From: Ruegeria arenilitoris
GTDB lineage: Bacteria > Pseudomonadota > Alphaproteobacteria > Rhodobacterales > Rhodobacteraceae
Length of the DNA: 64,000 nucleotides
Assembly (NCBI RefSeq): GCF_013035425.1
Contig: NZ_WQHX01000012.1
Span: forward strand, 1 to 64,000
Direction of reading: 5' to 3'
Part shown: positions 42,787-51,240 of the stretch, piece after piece
How the letters are laid out: every line of letters begins with the position of its first letter
How positions within the stretch are numbered: the stretch's first letter is position 1
Notes under the pieces: generated by a model
Told to the model about the DNA's origin: nothing
What the model saw: the letters and a program-made list of their open reading frames with translations, nothing else
The model's database searches: none
Made by a program: the position numbers and the translations under genes

Positions 42787-43629
42787 TTATTCAAACTTCT
42801 CGAATTTAGCGAAGGCATCTGCATAATCCGGATGCCATCGGGACAGGGCAGGGCGGTTTTCGATAATGTCACCCAATGCCCAGGTTACCCGGCGCTTGTC
42901 GCGTTCAGGCGGCACGTCATTGTCAGGGCAGAGGATATAAAAATCCCCTTTCGACATGCTCGTAATCAGGTGGTCGACAGTTTGTTCCGATGTCCACGCG
43001 GCAGCGGGTTTGTCGGGGATATGGCGCGCAATCATTCCGGTATATGTAAAGCCCGGAACGAAGAGATGGGCCGAGATTGGTGCTTTTTCCTGACGTAGAT
43101 CGTGCGCAAGCATCTCGGTCAGAACTTTGACACCTGCTTTTGAAACATTGTAGGCGGGGTTGCCTGGTGGGGTGGTGATCCCCTGTTTTGAGCCGGTGTT
43201 GATGACAACGGCGGGGCGATCTGCGGCGATCATGCGCGGTAAAAAGGCTTGAACACCGTTGATCACCCCAAAAAGGTTCACTTCAATGATGTCGCGCCAG
43301 GCGTCAGGTTTTTCCCAACTGCCGCTAGGACGTGCTATCCCAGCATTGTTCATAAGCACGGCCACTTCACCGGCCGTGAATGTTGCATCGGCCAAGGCCT
43401 GCACCGCCTCGGCATCGCTTACATCGGTAGGAACAGTAAAAACCTGAGCGTTGTTCTGCAAATGGCGACGAATTTGCTCTTTTGCCTCATCCAACGTTTC
43501 ACCTGGCAAGTCGGCTAGCATGACACTGAGCCCTGCTTGGGCAAAGCGTTCAGCAGCGGCAAGCCCGACTCCGCTTGCTCCACCTGTTACAACTGCAATG
43601 CCGCCTTGTTCTATCGATTCAAAATACAT
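42787..43629 (-). CDS. Short-chain dehydrogenase/reductase (SDR)
   Basis: A 280-residue classical SDR. The cofactor motif TGGASGVG is at about residues 15-22, NNAG near residue 93, and the catalytic Tyr/Lys lie in YNVSKAG near residue 170. ATG 43629 has GGGAGG upstream. It lies 22 nt downstream of a second SDR, and 30 nt upstream of the IorA-like gene, so the four genes probably form one unit. Substrate unknown; SDRs next to molybdenum hydroxylases often act on the same alcohol/aldehyde set. Confidence 0.9.
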   Translation of the reverse strand: MYFESIEQGGIAVVTGGASGVGLAAAERFAQAGLSVMLADLPGETLDEAKEQIRRHLQNNAQVFTVPTDVSDAEAVQALADATFTAGEVAVLMNNAGIARPSGSWEKPDAWRDIIEVNLFGVINGVQAFLPRMIAADRPAVVINTGSKQGITTPPGNPAYNVSKAGVKVLTEMLAHDLRQEKAPISAHLFVPGFTYTGMIARHIPDKPAAAWTSEQTVDHLITSMSKGDFYILCPDNDVPPERDKRRVTWALGDIIENRPALSRWHPDYADAFAKFEKFE

Positions 43630-43651
43630 TTCCGTGCCTCCCGATCTGAAT

Positions 43652-44464
43652 CTAGAGCCCCAGGTTCTGCTTCAAGGTTCCGATGAAAGTCGCGTCGTCC
43701 TGAGTTTTTCGAGTGTCCAGCAATTCCTCTGCGTCCTGTCCAGCGCGGTATCGCAGTTGAGAACTGCCGTCAGTCACGGCGTCCCAGATAACCTCTGCCA
43801 CGACAATGGGTTCAGATGCGGATTGTGCTTGAGACCAAGCACCGAACAGCGCTTGTACAACAGGTTGATATTCCGTCATGGTCTCGTCGTTCACCATATC
43901 GAACGAACGGCCGCCGAAATCAGTTTTGATCATTCCGGGTTCGACGATCTTGACCTTTATTCCCGCAGCTTCAAGTTCGAAATGCAGCGCCTCTGAAATT
44001 CCTTCGACGGCGAATTTTGTTCCATGGTAAAGCGTTCCCAGCGGAAAAGTCATCTGTCCGCCAATCGAGGAAATATTAACGATCGTCCCAGTGCCCTGTC
44101 GACGCATATGCGGCAAAACTGCCTTGGTCGTTTCTAAAAGGCCGATCACATTTGTGTCGAATTGTCGGCGAATGCGGTCCATGGGAAACGCTTCCAACGG
44201 ACCATATGCGCCGTAACCTGCATTATTGAGTAAAACGTCAATTTTTTCGAAAGCTTCAAGGCCCGCAGATACAGCGGATTGAATCGAAACTGGATCTGTT
44301 ACATCCAAGCGGGTTACCATAACGTTATTCATGCCAACCAGGTCTTGCTCTTTTTCAGGGCTGCGCATTGTGGCAATCACGTTCCACCCTTTTGAGGCGA
44401 ACAACCTTGCTGTCTCTTTTCCGATGCCTGAAGAAGCGCCTGTGATCATTATTGTCTGCGACAT
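43652..44464 (-). CDS. Short-chain dehydrogenase/reductase (SDR)
   Basis: A 270-residue SDR starting at ATG 44464. Motifs: TGASSGIG (residues 8-15), NNAGYGAYGPLEAF near residue 83 and active-site YHGTKFA near residue 150. NNAGYG-x-(Y/G)-GPLE is the pattern of oxidoreductases related to retinol/17-beta-hydroxysteroid-type SDRs. It is divergent from an AraC regulator; 160 nt separate the starts, so this regulator likely controls this run of genes. Confidence 0.9.
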   Translation of the reverse strand: MSQTIMITGASSGIGKETARLFASKGWNVIATMRSPEKEQDLVGMNNVMVTRLDVTDPVSIQSAVSAGLEAFEKIDVLLNNAGYGAYGPLEAFPMDRIRRQFDTNVIGLLETTKAVLPHMRRQGTGTIVNISSIGGQMTFPLGTLYHGTKFAVEGISEALHFELEAAGIKVKIVEPGMIKTDFGGRSFDMVNDETMTEYQPVVQALFGAWSQAQSASEPIVVAEVIWDAVTDGSSQLRYRAGQDAEELLDTRKTQDDATFIGTLKQNLGL

Positions 44465-44624
44465 GAGATAAATCCTGATTGAGCTATGAAACAAAACTAG
44501 TGTCATTGCCCACAAGGTCGCTGCCTTATCCTCCAAATGATCTGCCTAATTCTCCGACCATTTGGTGTTTGCTGTTCACGAAATGCCTATTGCGCCTATA
44601 TTTCTAAGGAACAGGAGGCCTGCC

Positions 44625-45518
44625 ATGGTATCGAAAAATCTGGTCTACGATGTTTTTGACCTTGTGAAAGCCAAGGGCGCGCTGGGCGTAGGCTGTGAAA
44701 CTGGCGTGGACGGCTTTTACGCCTTTGGCAGCCTTGAGACTACGGAATGTGCTGCCGGTTTTTATGAACCGATTATGTGCTTGGTCCTGCAAGGCGCTAA
44801 AGAGGCCTACATCGGTGGACGCGTCGTGCGATATGCCGCAGGCGATACTTTGATTGTCAGCCACGCGGTGCCTGTCGACGCAGCAATAATTCAAGCCAGC
44901 CCTGACGAGCCTTACACAGCGCTTGCACTGAAATTGGATTTGGCGCTGGCGCGCAGTCTTTACGACGAGATTGGAGAAGTCATTGAGAACGAAAGCGACG
45001 CTCGTACGCTGGATGCAGACGTTTCGGAAGAAGCGGTAGTGGATGCCGTTGCACGACTGTTCCGCTTGGCTCAGGATCCAGTCGAGGCACGGGCGTTGGC
45101 ACCATTGGTTCTGAAAGAGATTCACTTCCGTCTGTTGCGCGCACGTCATGGAGCGATGCTGCGAAAACTTTTGCGGCATGAAAGCCCGGCGAGCAGGATT
45201 TCGAAAACCATCGCGTTCATTCGTGACAATTACAAAGCCACCATCCCGGTGGGTGACTTGGCAGCCGAGTCAGGTATGAGCCTGTCCGCGTTTCATGAAC
45301 ACTTCAAAAGCGTCACGTCGACATCCCCGCTTCAATACCAAAAAGAACTTAGATTGCTTGAAGCACGCCGTCTGCTTTTGTCTGGACATGTATCGGTCGC
45401 ATCCGCTGCATACGACGTTGGATACGAAAGCCCCACTCAATTCAGCAGAGAGTTTTCTCGCAAATTTGGATTGTCTCCCAGCGAGCAAAAATCAGGAGCG
45501 ACCCTGCTGGCTGGATAA
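44625..45518 (+). CDS. AraC family transcriptional regulator
   Basis: A 297-residue AraC regulator from ATG 44625 (AGGAGG 7 nt upstream). Residues 1-180 are the AraC_N (PF06719) cupin-like sensor domain (GFYEPIMCLVLQGAKEAYIGGRVVRYAAGD); residues about 195-292 hold two helix-turn-helix motifs (VGDLAAESGMSLSAFHEHFKS, SVASAAYDVGYESPTQFSREF). Divergent orientation to the SDR-SDR-IorA-IorB run suggests it activates it. The inducer may be an aldehyde or alcohol, by analogy with YqhC-type neighbours of SDRs. Confidence 0.92.
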   Translation: MVSKNLVYDVFDLVKAKGALGVGCETGVDGFYAFGSLETTECAAGFYEPIMCLVLQGAKEAYIGGRVVRYAAGDTLIVSHAVPVDAAIIQASPDEPYTALALKLDLALARSLYDEIGEVIENESDARTLDADVSEEAVVDAVARLFRLAQDPVEARALAPLVLKEIHFRLLRARHGAMLRKLLRHESPASRISKTIAFIRDNYKATIPVGDLAAESGMSLSAFHEHFKSVTSTSPLQYQKELRLLEARRLLLSGHVSVASAAYDVGYESPTQFSREFSRKFGLSPSEQKSGATLLAG

Positions 45519-45707
45519 AACCGAGTTTGGCAGCGACCTTGTCGTGTCTAAACGCAAATGGCTACAGATCGCTTTAGCGTTGAACGATATTGAAAAATCC
45601 GGCAACCGTGCTTTCCATCGCGCGGTATGTCGCATGTATGACATCTTAAACTGCTGCTCTGGTTATAAATATGTTTGATATGCAGGCATATGGAGAGTTC
45701 GCGTACC
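45519..45707. other. Region between araC-like gene and ackA
   Basis: No gene is visible in this gap. Together with the doubtful short frame that follows, 341 bp separate the two genes. The promoter of ackA is expected here. Confidence 0.4.
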
Positions 45708-45863
45708 ATGTCTGATAAGAAACCTAAATTTGCCACTTTTTTCAGGTGCCAGCCAAGCGGTTTGGTAGAGTGCAATGATCGAGCAAACAAGTTTTCGAAC
45801 CACATTAAGACTTGCTCCGGCGCAATCCTGCGTCGCACACATATTACCGGAGTCAATTCATGA
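45708..45863 (+). CDS. Doubtful 51-residue frame overlapping the ackA start
   Basis: ATG 45708 has GGAGAG 10 nt upstream, and the frame ends at TGA 45861-45863, overlapping the ackA ATG (ATGA). The product starts SDKKPKFATFFRCQPSG and has three cysteines but matches no family I know. It could be a leader that couples translation to ackA, or chance. ackA has its own GGAG ribosome site 7 nt before its start, which makes coupling unnecessary. Confidence 0.25.
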   Translation: MSDKKPKFATFFRCQPSGLVECNDRANKFSNHIKTCSGAILRRTHITGVNS

Positions 45864-47062
45864 CCCATGTTTTGACCTTGAATGCGGGGTCCTCGTCGCT
45901 GAAATTCGGCTTGTTTGCTTTAGGGGCAAGTGATCCTTCAGCAGTCAGCACCGGGTTGGTAGAAGAGATTGGAAGCGATTGCGCGCGCATTCATGCGAGT
46001 TCTGGCGACGGTGAAGTAATCACGGACAATCGGCCAGAGCCGATTCAGGATGACGCAGTGGCCCTTGATCGGGTGCTTGCGCTACTAGGTCATCATTACC
46101 CAGATGTGCGAATCTCGGCAGTAGGTCACCGAATTGTACACGGCGGCCAAGATATAGTTTCACCACAGCCGTTGAGCGAGGAGGTATTAAAGAAGCTTGA
46201 ACGGTTATCACCGCTTGCACCTTTGCACCAACCGCAAAACTTGTTGGTTGCACGGATTGCGATGGCGCGGTTTCCGAAGGCGCTGCAAATAGCATGTTTT
46301 GACACCGCATTTCATCGTCATCACCCTTGGGTAAATGATGTCTTTGCCTTACCAAGAGAATACTACGACAAAGGCGTGCGCCGGTACGGTTTTCACGGGC
46401 TGAGTTATGAATACATCTCTGACCATCTACGAAGAACTGCACCATTATTTCATGCTGGCCGGGTCATCGTAGCGCATCTGGGAAACGGCGCGTCAATGTG
46501 TGCAATGGTCAGTGGCAGATCCGTTGGGTCGACGATGGGATTTTCGGCCCTTGATGGGCTGCCAATGGGTACACGTTGCGGACAGCTAGATCCAGGAGTC
46601 TTACTTTACCTGATGGAACAAGAGGGTATGAGCGCCAGCGAAATAGCGGACCTACTTTATAAACATTCGGGTCTGTTGGGTTTGTCCGGCCTGTCCCACG
46701 ATATGCGCACACTTGAAAAGGCCGACACCCCTGAAACCCGACAAGCAATTAGTTATTTCACCTTTCGTATTCGCCGCGAGTTAGGCGCATTGGCGGCGGT
46801 TCTTGGCGGATTGGATACTGTGGTATTTACGGGTGGAATTGGCGAAAACTCTCGTCTTATCCGAGACCGGGTATGCGGTGACATGGGGTGGCTGGGCATC
46901 GAGCTGGATCACGATGCGAATGCCGACAACAACCGCATCATCTCGACCGATTTGTCGCGGGTTTCGGTCATGGTTATCCCAACCAACGAGGAGCTAGTCA
47001 TTGCCCGCGCAGCGGCACTGCATCTGGCATCGGAAGCTACTAAGGTTCATGACAGATCGTAG
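45860..47062 (+). CDS. ackA: Acetate kinase
   Basis: A 400-residue ASKHA-fold kinase. VLTLNAGSSSLKFGLF at the N-terminus, FDTAFHRHHP, ARVIVAHLGNGAS-like GRVIVAHLGNGASMCAM, MGFSALDGLPMGTRCGQLDPG and FTGGIGENS are all acetate-kinase hallmarks. It interconverts acetyl phosphate + ADP with acetate + ATP. GGAG precedes ATG 45860. No phosphotransacetylase or phosphoketolase gene is adjacent, so the acetyl phosphate source lies elsewhere. It is convergent with the tcu operon. Confidence 0.96.
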   Translation: MTHVLTLNAGSSSLKFGLFALGASDPSAVSTGLVEEIGSDCARIHASSGDGEVITDNRPEPIQDDAVALDRVLALLGHHYPDVRISAVGHRIVHGGQDIVSPQPLSEEVLKKLERLSPLAPLHQPQNLLVARIAMARFPKALQIACFDTAFHRHHPWVNDVFALPREYYDKGVRRYGFHGLSYEYISDHLRRTAPLFHAGRVIVAHLGNGASMCAMVSGRSVGSTMGFSALDGLPMGTRCGQLDPGVLLYLMEQEGMSASEIADLLYKHSGLLGLSGLSHDMRTLEKADTPETRQAISYFTFRIRRELGALAAVLGGLDTVVFTGGIGENSRLIRDRVCGDMGWLGIELDHDANADNNRIISTDLSRVSVMVIPTNEELVIARAAALHLASEATKVHDRS

Positions 47063-47088
47063 GGCTAAGCGACCTGATGAAGCCTAAT

Positions 47089-48156
47089 TCATGACAGCCT
47101 CTTTCTCTGCGCGTCTCTGATCAAGGCTGCGAGACGATAGAAACCGTGCGCCATCTTGGTATAGGGCGTCAACAGAAAGAAGGTCAGGACAGATCCCAGA
47201 TGGATGGCCAGCAATGCCGGCATAAAAGAGGTCGAGCCAAGAGCATAAAGGACAAGTCCGCTCAAACCTACAAACCCAAGTAGCAGGATAAAACCGAATT
47301 CGCCTCCCCACGCCGAAGGGTCGCCCAGTTCGCGGTCGGACTTTTGCTTCAGAAACGCCATCGCCCCACAACCCACGGTCAGCAATAACCCACCGGAAAT
47401 CCCGAATAATTTAGGCAATGACCAGAACCCATAGGGTGCGTGCATTCCCAAACCGTAATGCATAATTGTCGCCACCGAAGTCGACGCAAAACACAACAGG
47501 AAACCGTACATGATGGATTGGTGAATGTGACGACGCGCCTGGCTAAATCGGTCTTCGTCCTCGAAATTGCAGCCGTCACCATGACCAGCGGCGAGATCTT
47601 GCATCTGACCAACGCGTTTCAAAGCAGCCGTCACGTCAGAAAATTGGATGGGTTTTCCACTGACCTCGGTCCAATACCGCTTAAGGCTTAGGCCAACGCT
47701 GATCAATGGAAGAAGGAATGCAGGAGCAAAAATCGCCACCATCGCGTTATGGGAAAGAACGGCATAAAAGCCGTCCCCACCGCTAGATCCAATTGCACGA
47801 GCTGCCCAGAACAAAAGGGCAAATCCGACTACCAGCGCAATTGCGATGGCCCCTCCATCAGTGTGAAAACGACGCGCCAGTGGTTGCGGCCAAGCAAAAC
47901 TTTCCCAACTGTCGCGTCGCACCTCAGCAAGTGCTTTTGGCAAGTTCAGATCGAATTCATGCGGGGCGGTATACTGACACGCATAATAACAGCCCCGGCA
48001 GTTGTGACAAAGATTTGCAAGCTGAGTTATGTCGCCATTCGAAAATGCCCGTTCCGAATGAAGGGACGGAAATACCGAGCAATAACCCTCGCAATAGCGG
48101 CACGCATTGCAGATTTCAGCCTGACGGCGGGCTTCTTGAATTAATTCAGTTTGCAT
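47089..48156 (-). CDS. tcuB: Tricarballylate utilisation 4Fe-4S membrane protein TcuB
   Basis: A 355-residue protein: two CxxCxxCxxxC clusters near the N-terminus (Cys16/19/22/26 and Cys50/53/56/60), then about six transmembrane helices. This is the TcuB/CitB layout: it takes electrons from the flavin of TcuA and passes them to the quinone pool. The ATG at 48156 overlaps the end of tcuA by 11 nt. It is the last gene of the gntR-tcuA-tcuB operon and runs toward the convergent ackA. Confidence 0.92.
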   Translation of the reverse strand: MQTELIQEARRQAEICNACRYCEGYCSVFPSLHSERAFSNGDITQLANLCHNCRGCYYACQYTAPHEFDLNLPKALAEVRRDSWESFAWPQPLARRFHTDGGAIAIALVVGFALLFWAARAIGSSGGDGFYAVLSHNAMVAIFAPAFLLPLISVGLSLKRYWTEVSGKPIQFSDVTAALKRVGQMQDLAAGHGDGCNFEDEDRFSQARRHIHQSIMYGFLLCFASTSVATIMHYGLGMHAPYGFWSLPKLFGISGGLLLTVGCGAMAFLKQKSDRELGDPSAWGGEFGFILLLGFVGLSGLVLYALGSTSFMPALLAIHLGSVLTFFLLTPYTKMAHGFYRLAALIRDAQRKRLS

Positions 48157-49555
48157 AAGCAGCGGCCTCACGTCCTGCAATCCGTCCAAAAACGGTTCCA
48201 ATTGTCATCCCGAACCCTGCAAGATACCCTTGGCCTAAGATCGATCCCGCCATGGTTTCTCCGGCCGCCCATAGGTTTTGGATTTTTCCCGAGGATGTCG
48301 AACACTGTGCGTTGTCGTTCACTTTCAACCCCAAATAGGTGAAAGTTACGCCTGTACGTAAGGTATAACCGTAGTAAGGCGGCTTGGAGATCGGTCTCGC
48401 CCAGTTGGTTTTGGGCGGCGTCAGGCCTGAGGTACTGACACCGTCCAATTCGGTTGGATGAAACCCGCTTGTATCGCCGCAGGAGGCATTGAATTCGGTG
48501 ACTGTTGCGATCAGCTTGTCGGCCGGCAGACCCATCAAGTTTGCTAGGTCTTCAAGCGAATCCGCCTTCAATGGTGGAAAGACTGACGGCATGAACAAGT
48601 TCAGCGATTTTGCGTCGATGATCACGTATCCCACCTGGTCTGGTTGGGCCGCCACCAGCCGACCCCATATGGCATAACGTTTGGGCCAGACATCCTCGCC
48701 TTCGTCGTAGAATCTTTCGGCATTCTTGTTCACGACGATTGAAAACGGCACACAGTCCAAACGCGTGACGATGCCACCGTCGAACTTTGGCGCGCGGCCG
48801 TCGATTGCAACGGCATGGCATTGTGTGGGATCTCCTACGGTTTCGACGCCTTGATCCAGCAGGTCGGCCAACACTACACCTCGGTTATAAGGCGTCCCCC
48901 GGATCAAAAAATTCTTTGCAGGCTCACCCCACGCCCGGGTTAACCAGTCAGTGTCGGCCTGAAACCCGCCTGAGGCAACGATTACTGCCTTTGGTGCGAT
49001 CCGGTGGGATTGTCCTTTGTAAGTGTAGCCCACCCATTCAACTCGATCATCGTTCAGTTCCAAATGCGTGACGGCGGCTTCATACAGCACCTCGACGCCC
49101 AATCTCTCAGCCGTTCGGTAATATGCGTTAACCAGTGATTTCCCACCGCCCATGAAAAAGGCATTGGTTCGTGCCAATGACAGAGTGCCGGACAGCGACG
49201 GCTGGAAACGCACCCCATGTTGTTCCATCCAAGGCAGGCATTCCTCAGAGGAGCGGATTGCCATTCGTGCCAGATTTTCGTCGGTTTTACCGCCAGTAAC
49301 CTTCATAAGATCGGACAAGTATTCTTCTTCGCTGTATTCTTCGATCAGTGGTCCCAAAGGTCCGGTATGCTTGCAACGAAAGTTTCTGGTGTGCCGGGAG
49401 TTTCCTCCGCGATAGGGTTTGGGCGCGGTTTCGAGTATCAGAACCTTAGCGCCTGCTTCAGCCGCTGTAATGGCAGCGCAAAGCGCTGCGTTGCCGCCCC
49501 CTATGACCGCGATGTCGTGTGTCGCCGTTTGATTGGCCGTATCCGTTGTTTTCAT
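48146..49555 (-). CDS. tcuA: FAD-dependent tricarballylate dehydrogenase TcuA
   Basis: A 469-residue flavoprotein of the fumarate-reductase/succinate-dehydrogenase type. The FAD-binding start is VIGGGNAALCAAITAAEAGAKVLILE, followed by YRGGNSRHTRNFR, which matches TcuA; the C-terminal end has GETMAGSILGQGYLAGFGMTIGTVFGR. It oxidises tricarballylate to cis-aconitate. ATG 49555 overlaps the gntR stop (TGATG). The transporter TcuC usually found with it is absent, so uptake must be encoded elsewhere or the substrate differs. Confidence 0.9.
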   Translation of the reverse strand: MKTTDTANQTATHDIAVIGGGNAALCAAITAAEAGAKVLILETAPKPYRGGNSRHTRNFRCKHTGPLGPLIEEYSEEEYLSDLMKVTGGKTDENLARMAIRSSEECLPWMEQHGVRFQPSLSGTLSLARTNAFFMGGGKSLVNAYYRTAERLGVEVLYEAAVTHLELNDDRVEWVGYTYKGQSHRIAPKAVIVASGGFQADTDWLTRAWGEPAKNFLIRGTPYNRGVVLADLLDQGVETVGDPTQCHAVAIDGRAPKFDGGIVTRLDCVPFSIVVNKNAERFYDEGEDVWPKRYAIWGRLVAAQPDQVGYVIIDAKSLNLFMPSVFPPLKADSLEDLANLMGLPADKLIATVTEFNASCGDTSGFHPTELDGVSTSGLTPPKTNWARPISKPPYYGYTLRTGVTFTYLGLKVNDNAQCSTSSGKIQNLWAAGETMAGSILGQGYLAGFGMTIGTVFGRIAGREAAAYAN

Positions 49556-50232
49556 CAATCTTGTTCCGCGTTGCGATTGCGTTTTTGCAAAGCGCGAATC
49601 CTGATACGTTGTGCTGTCTGGATGTGGGCGCGCATTTCCGCCTCGGCTGCCGCGCCGTCCCGTTCCAACAGTGCTGACATTACCCGCCGATGTTCGGTTA
49701 CAGCTTCTTCGGCGCGTTCGCTGTCCAGCAGTTGCGAGGGCCCAAGGATCAACAGCGCTTTTTGTAAGGACAGCATTGACTTGGACAAGAACCGGTTTTT
49801 GGCTGCATCCAGAAGCGTGTCGTGGAAAACTCGGTTGATACGAGTGGCTTCCGGACCTGTTCCTGCCTGGGCCAATTGTTCGTTCAAATGCGCAAGCTCG
49901 CTCATCTCAACTTCTGACGCTGCCCGGGCAGCGAGCCGCGCAGCGGTACCTTCAAGCACTGCGCGCATTTCATACAATTCCATTACTTCGGCATATTCGA
50001 GCTTGCGGACCGTCGCGCCCAGCCTTGGAATGTGGGAAACGAGCCCATCTGCCTCAAGATTTCGGATCGCTTCGCGAACGGGGGTCCTGCTCACGCCTAT
50101 CCGATTGGATAGTTCAACTTCTCGCAATCGGTCACCCGGCAGAAGAGCGCCGTTTCGAATCTCATCCAGTAACCGCTGATAGGCGGAACTGCCCTGCGGG
50201 CCTGAAGAGAGCGAGTCATCTTGATTGGTCAC
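49555..50232 (-). CDS. GntR family regulator of the tcu operon
   Basis: A 225-residue FCD-type GntR regulator. Helix-turn-helix: AYQRLLDEIRNGALLPGDRLREVELSNRIGVSRTPVREAIRNLEADG (residues 18-64); the helical FCD domain follows. GTG start at 50232. It is the first gene of the operon with tcuA and tcuB (1-nt overlap), so it most likely represses it until tricarballylate or citrate-like acid is present. Salmonella uses a LysR protein (TcuR) instead. An inverted repeat 26 nt upstream is a candidate operator. Confidence 0.9.
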   Translation of the reverse strand: MTNQDDSLSSGPQGSSAYQRLLDEIRNGALLPGDRLREVELSNRIGVSRTPVREAIRNLEADGLVSHIPRLGATVRKLEYAEVMELYEMRAVLEGTAARLAARAASEVEMSELAHLNEQLAQAGTGPEATRINRVFHDTLLDAAKNRFLSKSMLSLQKALLILGPSQLLDSERAEEAVTEHRRVMSALLERDGAAAEAEMRAHIQTAQRIRIRALQKRNRNAEQD

Positions 50233-50257
50233 CGATAATAATCCTTAATGCATCCAA

Positions 50258-50277
50258 TTGCATACACATGCATGCAA
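50258..50277. promoter_or_regulatory. Inverted-repeat operator candidate upstream of the gntR-tcu operon
   Basis: TTGCAT (50258-50263) and ATGCAA (50272-50277) form an inverted repeat with an 8-nt spacer, 26 nt before the GntR start. GntR/FCD repressors bind such half-sites, and the location fits repression of this operon. Confidence 0.5.
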
Positions 50278-50439
50278 AATTTGTCAACAAGCCCAAACCC
50301 GTTGGTTTTCAGGCACATTTAAAGGCAAGATTGACCAACTCAAAAGCCGCGAACTTACGGTAGTTACGGGCTTTCGCTACAGTAGATTTGCCGGGAGGCA
50401 ACTTCCTTGACCGGGGTCACCTGAGCGCCGGGGTCGACA

Positions 50440-51213
50440 TCAGTCCAGAAATACGGGCACGTGTTTTGGTCTCAAACCAAGCGCCTCGGCCACGCGCCGT
50501 TTCAGGCTGCGCTGCGGCGCGATATCTTGGTTCATATCGAACACGAGACCGTTCAATTCGGGGTTTCGCAGCAAGGCGAGTTCAACTCCCCAGACTGCAG
50601 CCTGCTTGGGGTCAAGGCCCTCGGGTCTGCCCATTTTTGTATCTAGCATTCCCGGGACCCAGTCATTTATTATTATGTTTGGAAATCGCTTACCGACGTC
50701 TGCGACCAATGCGGCAGAAAACAATCTGAGTGCACCTTTCGAAACGCTGTAACCGGTACTTCCCGGCAAAGGGGCCTGATCAGCAAAGCTGCCGACGTTT
50801 ATAATTCTGCCCTTTCCATTCCTGATCATGCGCTGCAAGGCAAGATGAGTATATGAAACGGCACCGCCAAAATTCGTCTTTATTTCCCTCTCAAAAAAGT
50901 CCAGCGACGCAGTCGCAAAATCATAGCGATCATAGACACTTGCGTTGTTGATTAGGATTAGATGGCTGAATTCAAGTTGATCTAGTTGATGAAACACGCG
51001 TTCTGCCGCAACTTGGTCCGACACGTCTGCAGCAATGGAGATAATATTTTCTGGGTGCTTACATGTTTCTTTAGTGCCAAGAATCGAGTCATTGAGTCTT
51101 GCTACACCGACAGCACGAATGCCACGCTCGGCAAACTGGTGACACAGCGCGCGCCCAAGGCCCGAGCCGGCTCCTGTCACAATCGCAAGCGTATCATCAA
51201 ATTTTGCGGCCAT
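50440..51213 (-). CDS. Short-chain dehydrogenase/reductase (SDR)
   Basis: A 257-residue SDR from ATG 51213, supported by AAGGAGA 5-11 nt upstream. Motifs: TGAGSGLG (residues 12-19), NNASVYD near residue 87, and active-site YSVSKGA near residue 149. It ends the minus-strand run that begins with the SxtJ-like gene and lies 27 nt after the GMC gene. It may reduce or oxidise a sugar or lipid carbonyl formed by the GMC enzyme; this is inference. Confidence 0.88.
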   Translation of the reverse strand: MAAKFDDTLAIVTGAGSGLGRALCHQFAERGIRAVGVARLNDSILGTKETCKHPENIISIAADVSDQVAAERVFHQLDQLEFSHLILINNASVYDRYDFATASLDFFEREIKTNFGGAVSYTHLALQRMIRNGKGRIINVGSFADQAPLPGSTGYSVSKGALRLFSAALVADVGKRFPNIIINDWVPGMLDTKMGRPEGLDPKQAAVWGVELALLRNPELNGLVFDMNQDIAPQRSLKRRVAEALGLRPKHVPVFLD

Positions 51214-51240
51214 TGGGTCTCCTTGATCTGTCATCAGCAA

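Noticed and set aside
49217..50179. 320-codon plus-strand frame antisense to tcuA and gntR
   Set aside because: Spans two unrelated, well-recognised genes on the other strand, so it is an artefact of codon bias.
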